Shown here piece by piece: positions 35,212-43,706 of a stretch of DNA of 64,000 nucleotides; position 1 is the stretch's first letter, and each line of letters begins with the position of its first letter. The position numbers and the translations under genes are program-made. Source of the DNA: JALZAA01 sp035938395 (GTDB taxonomy: Bacteria; Actinomycetota; Acidimicrobiia; IMCC26256; JACDBD01); the NCBI GenBank assembly GCA_035938395.1, contig DASZGY010000021.1:1-64000 (forward strand), in the 5' to 3' direction. Below the pieces are notes generated by a model. The model was not told where the DNA came from. It worked only from the letters and a program-made list of their open reading frames with translations, and did not search any database.

Positions 35212-35236
35212 CCGTCCACTTCGGTGGGCGGTTTTT
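35212..35236 (+). terminator. Attenuator terminator upstream of leuB
   Basis: CCGTCCAC pairs with GTGGGCGG (8 bp, one G-U) around a TTCG tetraloop and is followed by TTTTT. It resembles the leuA attenuator terminator, including a shared TTTTTCGTT tail. Confidence 0.88.
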
Positions 35237-35281
35237 CGTTCTCGGCAACTTGTCAGGAAAGTGCAGGAGCAGGACAGCACC

Positions 35282-36274
35282 GTGACCCACAGCATCGGGA
35301 TCATCGGCGGCGACGGCATCGGCCCCGAGGTCGTCGCCGAGGCGCTCAAGGTCGTCGACGCCACCGGCGTCGCCTACGAGCCTGTGGTGTTCGACCTCGG
35401 CGGCGCGCGCTACCTGCGCACGGGCGAGGTCCTCCCCGACGCGGTGGTCGGGGAGATCGACGACCTCGACGCCGTCCTGCTCGGCGCGGTGGGGACGCCC
35501 GACGTCCCGCCGGGCGTGCTCGAGCGGGGCTTGCTCCTCCGGCTGCGCTTCGAGCTCGACCTGTACGTCAACCTGCGTCCGTTCAAGGCCGGGCCCAGCG
35601 CGCTGAACACCGGGGTCGACTGCGTCGTCGTGCGCGAGAACACCGAAGGCGTCTACGCCGGCGAGGGCGGGTTCCTGCGCCGAGGCACTCCCAACGAGGT
35701 CGCGACGCAGGGCTCGGTGAACACACGCCTGGGCGTCGAGCGGTGCGTCCGCTTCGCGTTCGATCTCGCTCGATCACGCGAACGCCGGCATTTGACGCTC
35801 GTCCACAAGACGAACGTGCTGACGTTCGCCGGCGACCTCTGGCAGCGCACCTTCGACGACGTCGCGACCGAGTACGGAGACGTCTCGACGGGCTACCAGC
35901 ACGTCGACGCCGCGTGCATCCACCTCGTCCAGGATCCGGGCCGCTACGACGTGATCGTCACCGACAACCTCTTCGGCGACATCCTCACCGACCTGGCCGG
36001 CGCCGTCTCCGGCGGGATCGGCCGTGCCGCCTCCGCCAACCTGAATCCGGCCCGGACGGGCCCGTCGGTGTTCGAGCCGGTGCACGGCTCGGCGCCGGAC
36101 ATCGCAGGAACCGGACAGGCCGACCCCCGGGCTGCGATCATCTCGGTAGCGATGCTGCTGGAGTTCCTCGGCGAGACCGAGGCGGCTGCCCGAGTCGAGA
36201 AGGCGGTGGCCGCGTCGGACGACGTGAGCGGGACCACGTCGGAGATCGGCGACGCGATCGCCGGAAAGGTGTGA
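35282..36274 (+). CDS. leuB: 3-isopropylmalate dehydrogenase
   Basis: LeuB oxidatively decarboxylates 3-isopropylmalate with NAD. The 330-residue protein shows IGIIGGDGIGPEVVAEAL, the substrate-binding VVVRENTEGVYAGEGG, VTDNLFGDILTDLAG and EPVHGSAPDIAGTG. The GTG at 35282 gives the usual family N-terminus (THSIGIIGGDGIG) with AGGAG upstream; a GTG at 35261 in the same frame is the alternative. It is the first gene of a leuB-ilvE-cimA operon behind the Val/Ile attenuator, with ilvE starting three bases after its stop. Confidence 0.95.
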   Translation: MTHSIGIIGGDGIGPEVVAEALKVVDATGVAYEPVVFDLGGARYLRTGEVLPDAVVGEIDDLDAVLLGAVGTPDVPPGVLERGLLLRLRFELDLYVNLRPFKAGPSALNTGVDCVVVRENTEGVYAGEGGFLRRGTPNEVATQGSVNTRLGVERCVRFAFDLARSRERRHLTLVHKTNVLTFAGDLWQRTFDDVATEYGDVSTGYQHVDAACIHLVQDPGRYDVIVTDNLFGDILTDLAGAVSGGIGRAASANLNPARTGPSVFEPVHGSAPDIAGTGQADPRAAIISVAMLLEFLGETEAAARVEKAVAASDDVSGTTSEIGDAIAGKV

Positions 36275-36277
36275 AGG

Positions 36278-37198
36278 ATGCCCATCGACAAGACGGCGAA
36301 GATCTGGATGGACGGGAAGCTCGTCGACTGGGACGACGCCCGCATCCACGTCCTCACCCACACGCTGCACTACGGCTCGGGCGTGTTCGAGGGCATCCGC
36401 GCCTACCCGACGGCCGCCGGACCGGCGGTGTTCCGGCTCACCGACCACATGCGTCGGCTCTTGCAGTCCGCGCACTTCTTCATGATGGAGGTGCCATACA
36501 CGCTCGAGGAGCTCGTCGACGCGACGAAGGAGACGATCCGGGTCAACCAGGTGGAGTCCTGCTACATCCGCCCGATCGCGTTCCTCGGCTACGGCGAGAT
36601 GGGTCTCAACCCGCTGCTGTCCCCGGTGAACGTGTCGATCGCGGTGTGGCCGTGGGGCACGTACCTCGGCGACGAGGCGCTCAAGCACGGCGTGCGCATG
36701 AAGGTGTCGTCGTGGCGGCGCATGGACCCCAACGTGAACCCGGTGGCGGCGAAGGGCACGGGCATCTACATCAACTCGAGCCTCGCGAAGGTGGAAGCGC
36801 TCCATTCCGGTTACGACGAGGCGATCCTGCTCAACACGCACGGGTTCATCGCCGAGTGCACGGGCGAGAACGTGTTCGTCGTGAAGGAGGGCGCGCTCAT
36901 CACGCCGCCGCTCTCTTCGGGCGCGCTCGAAGGGATCACGCGTGACTCGGTGATGACCATCGCGCGTGACCTCGGCTACGAGGTGCGGGAGGAGAACCTC
37001 CTGCGAACCGACCTCTACAGCGCCGAAGAGGCGTTCCTCACCGGTACCGCGGCCGAGATCGTCCCGATGCGCTCGGTCGACGATCGCGAGATCGGCGAGC
37101 CCGGCGAGATCACGCGCAAGATCCAGGAGATCTACTTCGCCACCGTCCACGGCGAGGTGCCGCAATACAAAGAGTGGTTGGAATATGCCGGAGAATGA
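36278..37198 (+). CDS. ilvE: Branched-chain amino acid aminotransferase
   Basis: IlvE performs the last step of valine, leucine and isoleucine synthesis. The 306-residue fold-type IV PLP enzyme has THTLHYGSGVFEGIRAY at the N-terminus, the PLP region GIYINSSLAKVEA and the C-terminal AFLTGTAAEIVPM. It lies three bases downstream of leuB, and its 3' end overlaps cimA by 14 bases in another frame, so the three are translated as a unit. Confidence 0.96.
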   Translation: MPIDKTAKIWMDGKLVDWDDARIHVLTHTLHYGSGVFEGIRAYPTAAGPAVFRLTDHMRRLLQSAHFFMMEVPYTLEELVDATKETIRVNQVESCYIRPIAFLGYGEMGLNPLLSPVNVSIAVWPWGTYLGDEALKHGVRMKVSSWRRMDPNVNPVAAKGTGIYINSSLAKVEALHSGYDEAILLNTHGFIAECTGENVFVVKEGALITPPLSSGALEGITRDSVMTIARDLGYEVREENLLRTDLYSAEEAFLTGTAAEIVPMRSVDDREIGEPGEITRKIQEIYFATVHGEVPQYKEWLEYAGE

Positions 37199-38780
37199 CG
37201 TTCCGAGCCGAGTCGAGATCTACGACACCACGCTGCGCGACGGAGCGCAGCTCGAAGGCATCTCGCTCACCGTCGACGACAAGCTTCGCATCGCCGAGCA
37301 GCTCGACTGGCTGGGCGTCCATTACATCGAGGCGGGCTGGCCCGGCTCCAATCCCAAGGACGACGAGGCCTTTCGCCGGATCCCCCACGAGCTGAAGCTC
37401 GGGACGAGCAAGGTCGTCGCGTTCGGTTCGACGCGGCGCGTGAAGGGGAAGGTCGACTCCGACGACACCTTGCGGCACCTCCTCGAGGCGAACACCGAGG
37501 CCGTGTGCATCGTCGGCAAGTCGTGGGACTACCACATCACCGAGGCACTCCAGACCACGCTCGACGAGGGCGCGGCGATGGTCGCCGACTCGGTGGAGTT
37601 CCTGCGGGCCAACGGCCGCCAGGTGCTCTTCGACGCCGAGCACTTCTTCGACGGCTACCGCAGCAACCCGGAGTTCGCGCTGCGTGTCCTCGAGGGCGCG
37701 GCCCAGGCGGGCGCGTCGCACCTCGTGCTGTGCGACACGAACGGCGGGACGCTGCCGCACGACGTCGAGCGCGTCGTGCGCGAGGTCGTCGCCTACTTCG
37801 GCGGCGACGTCGCCGTCGCCGTGCACCTCCACGACGACGCCGGCACCGGGGTCGCCAACGCGCTGGCCGGTGTACGCGGCGGTGCCACCCAGGTGCAAGG
37901 GACGATCAACGGGTACGGCGAGCGGACAGGGAACTGCAACCTCACCGCGATCATCCCGAACCTCACGCTGAAGATGGGGATCGAGACCATCCCGCCCGAC
38001 CGGCTCGAGCGCCTCACGCCCGTCGCCCATCACGTGGCCGAGCTCGTGAACATGGCGCTGAACGCGCAAGCCGCCTACGTGGGCACGTCGGCGTTCGCGC
38101 ACAAGGGCGGCATCCACGCCAGCGCCATCGCCCGGAAGCCCGACGCGTACGAGCACGTGCGCCCCGAGCTGGTCGGCAACCGCACACACGTCGTCGTGTC
38201 GGAGCTCGCCGGGCGCAGCAACCTCGCGATGAAGGCAAAGGAGCTCGGCATCGAGCTCGACGGGCCCCAGCTCAGCGAGATGGTCGACACGCTGAAGCAG
38301 CTCGAGCACGAGGGGTACCACTTCGAGGTGGCTGACGGGTCGCTGGAGCTCCTCATGCGGCACGCGACCGGGTGGCGACAGGACTGGTTCCACGTCGAGG
38401 AATGGGAAGTGATCGTCGAGGACGCCCGCGACGACGAGCGCCTGTCGACGCAGGCGATCGTCCGCGGCCGCGCCGACGGCGACCCGTTCCACGAGATCGC
38501 GACGGGCAACGGCCCCGTGAACGCGCTCGACGCCGCCCTGCGCAAGGCCATCGCGACGCGCTACCCGGAGCTCGATCGGATCCATCTCACCGACTACAAG
38601 GTGCGGGTGCTCGACACGCACAAGGGCACCGGCGCCGTCACCAGGGTGCTCGTCGACAGCACCGACGGCGAGGAGACGTGGACGACGATCGGGGTGGGGG
38701 AGAACATCATCGAGGCGTCGTGGCAGGCGCTCGAGGACTCGCTCGTGTACGGGTTGCTTCGAGCCCAACTGCGCGGCTAG
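37185..38780 (+). CDS. cimA: (R)-citramalate synthase
   Basis: This 531-residue LeuA-like enzyme is recognised as citramalate synthase by YDTTLRDGAQLEGISL and the IEAGWPGSNPKDDEAF signature, where LeuA has IEAGFP. Other features are the metal site VHLHDDAGTGVANALAG and a C-terminal LeuA-type regulatory domain. It condenses acetyl-CoA and pyruvate to citramalate, giving 2-oxobutyrate for isoleucine without threonine deaminase. LeuB next door can act on the methylmalate intermediate, which fits their shared operon. The ATG at 37185 lies inside the end of ilvE. Confidence 0.94.
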   Translation: MPENDVPSRVEIYDTTLRDGAQLEGISLTVDDKLRIAEQLDWLGVHYIEAGWPGSNPKDDEAFRRIPHELKLGTSKVVAFGSTRRVKGKVDSDDTLRHLLEANTEAVCIVGKSWDYHITEALQTTLDEGAAMVADSVEFLRANGRQVLFDAEHFFDGYRSNPEFALRVLEGAAQAGASHLVLCDTNGGTLPHDVERVVREVVAYFGGDVAVAVHLHDDAGTGVANALAGVRGGATQVQGTINGYGERTGNCNLTAIIPNLTLKMGIETIPPDRLERLTPVAHHVAELVNMALNAQAAYVGTSAFAHKGGIHASAIARKPDAYEHVRPELVGNRTHVVVSELAGRSNLAMKAKELGIELDGPQLSEMVDTLKQLEHEGYHFEVADGSLELLMRHATGWRQDWFHVEEWEVIVEDARDDERLSTQAIVRGRADGDPFHEIATGNGPVNALDAALRKAIATRYPELDRIHLTDYKVRVLDTHKGTGAVTRVLVDSTDGEETWTTIGVGENIIEASWQALEDSLVYGLLRAQLRG

Positions 38781-38789
38781 CGACTACCC

Positions 38790-39335
38790 GTGCCCACCGA
38801 CCCGTTCGTCCCCGAGCGCCTCGAGGACGAACCCCGCCAGGAGCCGAACCTCCCGCCGGGTGTGAAGATGCCGGCGGCGAGGAGCTGGGTGGCGGACCGG
38901 CCCGGCGACCTTCCGGCGGGCTGGCCGACCGGCAAGCTGCTCGGCTCGCCGGGGCCGAACATCGGATACGCGCTCACGCTCGCGAACCGGGTGCGAGACC
39001 AGCTCGCGCTCGCGCCCCACGAGCATCCCGACGATGCGATCGCCGTCGTGGCCGAGATCGCAATGCGCCGCGCCGCGCTCTTCGGGCGCGCCCCGGTCGT
39101 GCGCGACGTCGAGTTCGGGATGCAGATCCTCGGCTACCGCGGTGACGCCGATCCCGACTTCGTCACCTGGCGAGCGCGCGCGGTGCGCGGAGCGCACCAC
39201 GGCTACTACGAGCGGCGATCCCTCGTCGACGCCATCCCCCTCGACGTCCTGCATCTCGTCCCGCCCGCGCTCCCCGCCCACCTCGCCGAGGCCCGCGCCG
39301 CGCTGCGCGCCGGTGTGCCGGTACCCGTGGAGTGA
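38790..39335 (+). CDS. Conserved hypothetical protein
   Basis: This 181-residue soluble protein has no signal peptide or membrane segment. Its N-terminal 45 residues are rich in proline and charged residues (LEDEPRQEPNLPPGVKMPAA); the rest looks alpha-helical (YALTLANRVRDQLAL, DDAIAVVAEIAMRRAALFG). I do not recognise a family. It starts 9 bp after cimA with a GTG and may be the last member of that operon. Codon use is like its neighbours, so it is very likely real. Confidence 0.75.
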   Translation: MPTDPFVPERLEDEPRQEPNLPPGVKMPAARSWVADRPGDLPAGWPTGKLLGSPGPNIGYALTLANRVRDQLALAPHEHPDDAIAVVAEIAMRRAALFGRAPVVRDVEFGMQILGYRGDADPDFVTWRARAVRGAHHGYYERRSLVDAIPLDVLHLVPPALPAHLAEARAALRAGVPVPVE

Positions 39336-39386
39336 CCGAGCGTCGCTGAGCTTCGCACGCGCGAACCCTGACTACGATGTCAGGTT

Positions 39387-40553
39387 GTGAGCGCCCCGAG
39401 CTTCTTGCTCTCCGAGGAGCACGAGGAGTTCCGGGCGGCGCTCCGTCGGTTCGCCGAGAAGGAGATCGCCCCGCACGCGGCCGAGGTCGACGAGCGGGAG
39501 GCGTTTCCGAAGGCGAGCATGGACGCCTTCCGGGACTCCGGCTTCGTTCGCGCGCTCTACCCACCCGAGCACGGCGGTGACGCCGGCGACCTGCTGACGG
39601 CGGCGCTGGTCATCGAGGAGCTGGCGCGTGCGTGCGGGTCGACGGCGCTGACTGCGTTCGTCACCCGCACCGGGGTCGCCGCACTCCTCGCCCACGGCAC
39701 CGACGAGCTCCGGCGGCGGGTGCTCCCGCCGGTCGTGGCGGGGGAGCAGCAGGCGAGCTATTGCCTCTCGGAGCCCAACGCCGGCAGCGACGCGGCTTCG
39801 ATGACCACCCGCGCCGTCCGCGACGGCGACCAGTGGGTGCTGAACGGGCGCAAGGCCTGGATCACGAGCGCCGGTGTCTCCCACGTGTACACCGTCTTCG
39901 CCAAGACCGATCCCGCCGCCGGCCACCGCGGCATCACCGCCTTCGTCGTCGAGCGGGACCGGCCCGGTCTCTCCATCGGCAAGATCGAGCACAAGATGGG
40001 CCTGCGGGGCTCGCCCACCGGCGAGGTCGTGCTGGAGGACGTGATCGTCCCGGCCGAGAACCTCATCGGCGAGGAGGGCCGCGGCTTCCACTACGCGCTC
40101 GAGGCGCTCGACACCTCCCGGCCCGCCGTCGCCGCGCAGGCGCTGGGCCTCGCCCAGGGCGCGCTCGACGTCGCCGGGTCGTACGTGCTCGACCGCCGCC
40201 AGTTCGACCAGCGCATCGCCGACTTCCAGGGCGTCCAGTTCATGCTCGCCGACATGGCTACCCAGCTCGAAGCCGCCCGGCTGCTGGTGTACGCGGCCTG
40301 CGCCCGCGTCGACGCCCGGGCGCCCGGCATCTCGAAGGCCTCGTCGATGGCGAAGCTCTTCGCCACCGACACCGCGATGCGCGTCACGACCGACGCCGTC
40401 CAGCTCCTCGGCGGCGCCGGCACCACTCGCGACTTCCCGGTCGAGCGCATGATGCGCGACGTCAAGATCACCCAGATCTACGAGGGAACGAACCAGATCC
40501 AGCGCGTCGTGATCGCCCGCAAGCTCCTCGACGAGCTCGCCTCCGGCACGTAG
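39387..40553 (+). CDS. Acyl-CoA dehydrogenase
   Basis: This 388-residue FAD enzyme introduces a double bond into an acyl-CoA. It contains SYCLSEPNAGSDAASM and WVLNGRKAWITSAG for flavin binding and ends with the family signature (QLLGGAGTTRDFPVERMMRDVKITQIYEGTNQIQ). The catalytic base lies in the IYEGTNQ segment. Chain-length preference is not predictable. TACGAT at 39373-39378 lies eight bases ahead of the GTG start, so it is probably transcribed on its own, leaderless. Confidence 0.95.
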   Translation: MSAPSFLLSEEHEEFRAALRRFAEKEIAPHAAEVDEREAFPKASMDAFRDSGFVRALYPPEHGGDAGDLLTAALVIEELARACGSTALTAFVTRTGVAALLAHGTDELRRRVLPPVVAGEQQASYCLSEPNAGSDAASMTTRAVRDGDQWVLNGRKAWITSAGVSHVYTVFAKTDPAAGHRGITAFVVERDRPGLSIGKIEHKMGLRGSPTGEVVLEDVIVPAENLIGEEGRGFHYALEALDTSRPAVAAQALGLAQGALDVAGSYVLDRRQFDQRIADFQGVQFMLADMATQLEAARLLVYAACARVDARAPGISKASSMAKLFATDTAMRVTTDAVQLLGGAGTTRDFPVERMMRDVKITQIYEGTNQIQRVVIARKLLDELASGT

Positions 40554-40579
40554 CCGGTTCGCGCGACACTCGAGCGGTC

Positions 40580-42016
40580 ATGGCCGACGCGCCGCGGGTG
40601 CGGTTCTCACCCGCTCCGACCGGTTCCCTCCACGTCGGCGGCGCCCGCACCGCGCTGTTCAACTGGCTGTTCGCCCGGCACGAGGAGGGGACCTTCGCCC
40701 TTCGCATCGAGGACACTGACGTCGCCCGGTCGCGCCCCGAGTGGATCGCCGGGATCCAGGACACGCTCACGTGGCTGGGCCTCGATTGGGACGAAGGGCC
40801 GGTCCTCCAGAGCGCCCGCTTCGACCGGTACCACGCCGCCGCCGATCAGCTCCTCGCCCAGGGCCACGCCTACGAGTGCTACTGCACAGAAGAAGAGGTG
40901 CGGGCGCGCAACGAGGCGGCTCGCGCCGCCGGCCGCACCCCCGGCTATGACGGGCACTGCCGCGACCTCGATGCCGGGGAGCGGGCCGCGCTCGCCACCG
41001 AGGGCCGCCCCCGGTCGCTCCGGTTCCGGACGCCCGACGACGGCGCCAGCACCTTCACCGATCTCATCCGGGGGGAGGTCAGCGTCGAGTGGGCGACCAT
41101 TCCCGACTTCGTGATCGTCCGCTCGGACGGCACGCCACTGTTCTTCCTTGCGAACGCGGTCGACGACATCGAGATGGCGATCACGCACGTCATCCGGGGG
41201 GAGGACCTGCTCGACACCACCCACCGCGTGCTCGCGCTCCGGGAGGCGCTCGGCTCGACCGCGCGCCCGGCGTACGCCCACCTGCCCCTGATCGTGGGCG
41301 CCGACCGGGCCAAGTTGTCGAAGCGTCACGGTGCCGTCGCCCTCGAGGAGTTCCGCGACGCCGGCTACCTCCCGGAGGCGGTGCTCAACTATTTGGCGTT
41401 GCTCGGGTGGGGGCCCGAAGACGACCGCGAGATCCTCGACCGGGCCGAGCTCGTCGCCGAGTTCGACCTCGCCCGCGTCGTCCATTCACCCGCCTTCTTC
41501 GACCATCAGAAGCTGGACTGGATGAACGGCGAATGGATCCGTCGCCTCGACATCGACGACCTCGAGCGCCGCGTCCTCCCGGACGCGCGAGCGCGATTCG
41601 GAGACCGGCTCGACCCCGACGTCTTCCGTGGAGCGCTGCGCATCGGGCAGGACCGCGCCGTCACCCTCGGCGCCCTGGTGGAGCAGATGGACTTCCTGTT
41701 CGTCGACGAGCAGGCGTTCAGGGTCGACCCGGGGTCGTGGGAACGCGTCGAGAAGACCGAGCGCGCCGGCGAGATCCTCGATGCCGTCGTCGAGCACGTC
41801 GAGTCGTGCCCGTGGGAACGCAGCGAGGACCTCGACATCCGTCCCGTCTTCGAGAAGCTCGGCATCAAGCCCCGGAAGGCCATGCACGTCATCTACACCG
41901 CGGTCGAGGGTCGCGCCGCCGGGTTGCCCTTGTTCGACTCCATGTACCTGCTCGGTCGCGAGCGCACGCTTCGACGCCTCCGCGCCGCCCGCGACCGGCT
42001 CGAGAGCGGCGCGTGA
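40580..42016 (+). CDS. gltX: Glutamyl-tRNA synthetase
   Basis: This 478-residue class I synthetase has the HIGH-type motif in APTGSLHVGGARTALFNW and the KMSKS-type motif KLSKRHG at about 245. It begins at the ATG at 40580. In actinobacteria this enzyme normally charges both tRNA-Glu and tRNA-Gln, the latter then being amidated by GatCAB. Here both of those tRNA genes lie just downstream, which is a striking functional cluster. The stop overlaps the start of the YdcF-like gene by four bases. Confidence 0.96.
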   Translation: MADAPRVRFSPAPTGSLHVGGARTALFNWLFARHEEGTFALRIEDTDVARSRPEWIAGIQDTLTWLGLDWDEGPVLQSARFDRYHAAADQLLAQGHAYECYCTEEEVRARNEAARAAGRTPGYDGHCRDLDAGERAALATEGRPRSLRFRTPDDGASTFTDLIRGEVSVEWATIPDFVIVRSDGTPLFFLANAVDDIEMAITHVIRGEDLLDTTHRVLALREALGSTARPAYAHLPLIVGADRAKLSKRHGAVALEEFRDAGYLPEAVLNYLALLGWGPEDDREILDRAELVAEFDLARVVHSPAFFDHQKLDWMNGEWIRRLDIDDLERRVLPDARARFGDRLDPDVFRGALRIGQDRAVTLGALVEQMDFLFVDEQAFRVDPGSWERVEKTERAGEILDAVVEHVESCPWERSEDLDIRPVFEKLGIKPRKAMHVIYTAVEGRAAGLPLFDSMYLLGRERTLRRLRAARDRLESGA

Positions 42017-42684
42017 CGGGCTGGAAGCTTGTCCGGCGCGTCGGCCTCGTCGTGCTCCTCGCCGCGCTCCTCTACTACGTCGTCACCTTCGTGCAGGTCT
42101 GGTGGGCCGCCCGTCAGGACGACACCCGCCGCTCGCAGGCGATCGTCGTGCTCGGCGCCGCGCAGTACAACGGCCGGCCCTCGCCGGTGTTCAAGGCGAG
42201 GCTCGACCACGCCGCCTCGCTGTACCACGACCGTGTCGCGCCCTTGATCGTCGTGACCGGCGGCAAGCAGACCGGCGACATGTTCACGGAGGCCACATCG
42301 GGCGCGAACTACCTCCACGACAAGGGCATCCCCGACAGTGCGATCCTGCGCGAGACCACGAGTCACACGTCCTGGGAGTCACTGTCGGCCGCCGCTCGCG
42401 TGCTGCGGCACCGGAGCGAGAAGCAGGTGGTGCTCGTCTCGGACCCGTTCCACGCACTGCGCATCCGCTCGATCGCGAACGAGCTCGGGCTGGACGCCGT
42501 GACGTCCCCGACACGGACGAGCCCGATCTCCGGTCTGGAGGAGTGGCGTCGGTTCATGAGCGAGGCGCTCCGCGTGGCAGCCGGTCGGATCGTCGGGTTC
42601 GGACGGCTCGCCCGGGGCACGAACCGGGTAGGGAGGCTCGTGCCCGGACTCGGTACCATGACGCTTCCTTCGGGGGTGGTGTAA
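42013..42684 (+). CDS. YdcF/SanA-like DUF218 membrane protein
   Basis: This 223-residue protein has one N-terminal transmembrane helix (about 8-30) and a DUF218 (YdcF/SanA/ElyC) domain with AIVVLGAAQYNGRPSPVFKARL, IVVTGG and VVLVSDPFHALRI. Relatives act in envelope metabolism. The GTG overlaps the gltX stop (GTGA). The coding sequence runs 15 bases into the tRNA-Gln gene, so its last four codons and its TAA stop are formed by the tRNA acceptor stem and the start of the D-arm. It therefore has no room for a terminator and must read through into the tRNAs. Confidence 0.88.
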   Translation: MTGWKLVRRVGLVVLLAALLYYVVTFVQVWWAARQDDTRRSQAIVVLGAAQYNGRPSPVFKARLDHAASLYHDRVAPLIVVTGGKQTGDMFTEATSGANYLHDKGIPDSAILRETTSHTSWESLSAAARVLRHRSEKQVVLVSDPFHALRIRSIANELGLDAVTSPTRTSPISGLEEWRRFMSEALRVAAGRIVGFGRLARGTNRVGRLVPGLGTMTLPSGVV

Positions 42685-42741
42685 TCGGCAACACAACAGG
42701 TTCTGGTCCTGTCGTTGGGGGTTCGAGTCCTCCCCCCCGAG
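42670..42741 (+). tRNA. tRNA-Gln (CTG anticodon)
   Basis: A complete cloverleaf can be drawn: acceptor TCGGGGG/CCCCCGA, D-arm GTG-TAATCGGCA-CAC, anticodon stem ACAGG/CCTGT with loop TTCTGGT (anticodon CTG), and T-arm GGGGG-TTCGAGT-CCTCC. CCA is not encoded. Its first 15 bases overlap the end of the upstream ydcF-like gene. Confidence 0.96.
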
Positions 42742-42759
42742 CCCGGAAGAAACGGCCCC

Positions 42760-42832
42760 GGCCCCGTCGTCTAGTGGCCTAGGACGCCGCCCTCTCAAGG
42801 CGGAAGCGGCGGTTCGAATCCGCTCGGGGCTG
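42760..42832 (+). tRNA. tRNA-Glu (CTC anticodon)
   Basis: The cloverleaf has acceptor GGCCCCG/CGGGGCT (one G-U), a D-arm with AGTGGCCTA, anticodon loop CCTCTCA with CTC, and T-arm GGCGG-TTCGAAT-CCGCT. CCA is not encoded. It lies 18 bp after tRNA-Gln and is followed by an intrinsic terminator. Confidence 0.97.
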
Positions 42833-42840
42833 CAATGCGA

Positions 42841-42867
42841 AGACCCGGCCGCAACGGCCGGGTCTTT
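42841..42867 (+). terminator. Terminator of the gltX-tRNA unit
   Basis: AGACCCGGCCG pairs with CGGCCGGGTCT (11 bp) around a CAA loop and is followed by TT and a T-rich stretch (TTTCGCGTTTTCCC). It begins nine bases after tRNA-Glu. Confidence 0.88.
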
Positions 42868-42913
42868 CGCGTTTTCCCTGGTCAAACGGCCATTTCTTGT
42901 GTACGCGCACGCG

Positions 42914-43171
42914 CTACCACTCGACCACCGGCTCTCCGGCGCGCACGTTCAGCGTGCACGGCACACCGATGAGATCGATCGCGTCGCGCGGTGCGCTCGT
43001 CGCGCGCACGGACACGACATCGCCCTTGCTCGCGCCGGTCGTGATCGTCAGATCGAGCGCGATCGTGCCGTCATCGCGCGTCTCCGCCCACACGACGAAC
43101 GCGTCGTACACCCCGTCAGCAAGCGGTATATCCACCTTTTGCATCGTCGCGCGGGTTACCGTGGTGTACAC
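42914..43171 (-). CDS. Small hypothetical beta-rich protein
   Basis: An 85-residue frame with alternating hydrophobic pattern (VYDAFVVWAETRDDGTIALDLTITTGASKG and so on) predicts a small beta-sheet protein with no signal or membrane segment. I do not recognise it. An internal ATG nine codons in (MQKVDIPLADG) is a good alternative start giving 76 residues. The region is somewhat less GC-rich than its surroundings. It is divergent from the HU gene. Confidence 0.55.
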   Translation of the reverse strand: MYTTVTRATMQKVDIPLADGVYDAFVVWAETRDDGTIALDLTITTGASKGDVVSVRATSAPRDAIDLIGVPCTLNVRAGEPVVEW

Positions 43172-43282
43172 GGACTCACATTGCGCGACGTATCAGCGCG
43201 ATCGCGCGTTGTCGCGGCGTCTTCGTGGGTTCGAGGGGCGGTGTTCGCGCTGTCTGAGCTTGCTCTGAGTGCGCGCGTCGTT

Positions 43283-43311
43283 CACAATTGATGGAAATGC
43301 TTGAAATTGTG
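43283..43311. promoter_or_regulatory. Inverted repeat upstream of the HU gene
   Basis: CACAATT and AATTGTG form a perfect 7-bp inverted repeat separated by 15 bases, in an AT-rich patch about 55-80 bp ahead of the HU start. It could be an operator or part of the promoter. The 193 bp between the divergent genes hold no other clear feature. Confidence 0.4.
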
Positions 43312-43364
43312 GTCGGGATGGGTTCAACTTTCTCAGATACCCGGCCGCAAATTCGGAGGTAGGC

Positions 43365-43643
43365 GTGAACAAGTCAGAGCTCGTCGATGCAGTTCACTCG
43401 GCGGCAGGTGGTGTCGACAAGAAAGACGTTGCATCCGTCGTCGACAGCCTCATCGAGGTCGTGCAGGGTGCAGTTGCGCGCGGCGACAAGGTGACGGTTC
43501 CCGGTTTCGGCGCTTGGTCGCGTACCCAGCGCGCAGCGCGCACGGGTCGCAACCCGCGCACGGGTGAGCCGGTTCAGATCGCGGCATCCAAGGGCGTGAA
43601 GTTCTCGGCAGGAGCCGGCTTCAAGTCCGCCGTGAACAAGTAG
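43365..43643 (+). CDS. hup: HU-family nucleoid DNA-binding protein
   Basis: This 92-residue protein is a complete HU domain: an N-terminal helical dimerisation part (MNKSELVDAVHSAAGG), the VTVPGFGAWS saddle and the DNA-binding arms RTGRNPRTGEPVQIAASKGVKF. It bends and compacts DNA as a dimer. A GGAGGT Shine-Dalgarno precedes the GTG. In mycobacteria the orthologue (HupB) continues into a Lys/Ala/Pro-rich tail. Here a single TAG ends the protein and a similar basic sequence resumes downstream in the same frame. Confidence 0.95.
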   Translation: MNKSELVDAVHSAAGGVDKKDVASVVDSLIEVVQGAVARGDKVTVPGFGAWSRTQRAARTGRNPRTGEPVQIAASKGVKFSAGAGFKSAVNK

Positions 43644-43706
43644 AGACGGACAGCGAACGCTGTTGTTCGCTCTCTACAGACCTATTCCCGACGAAAGGTG
43701 GTGACC

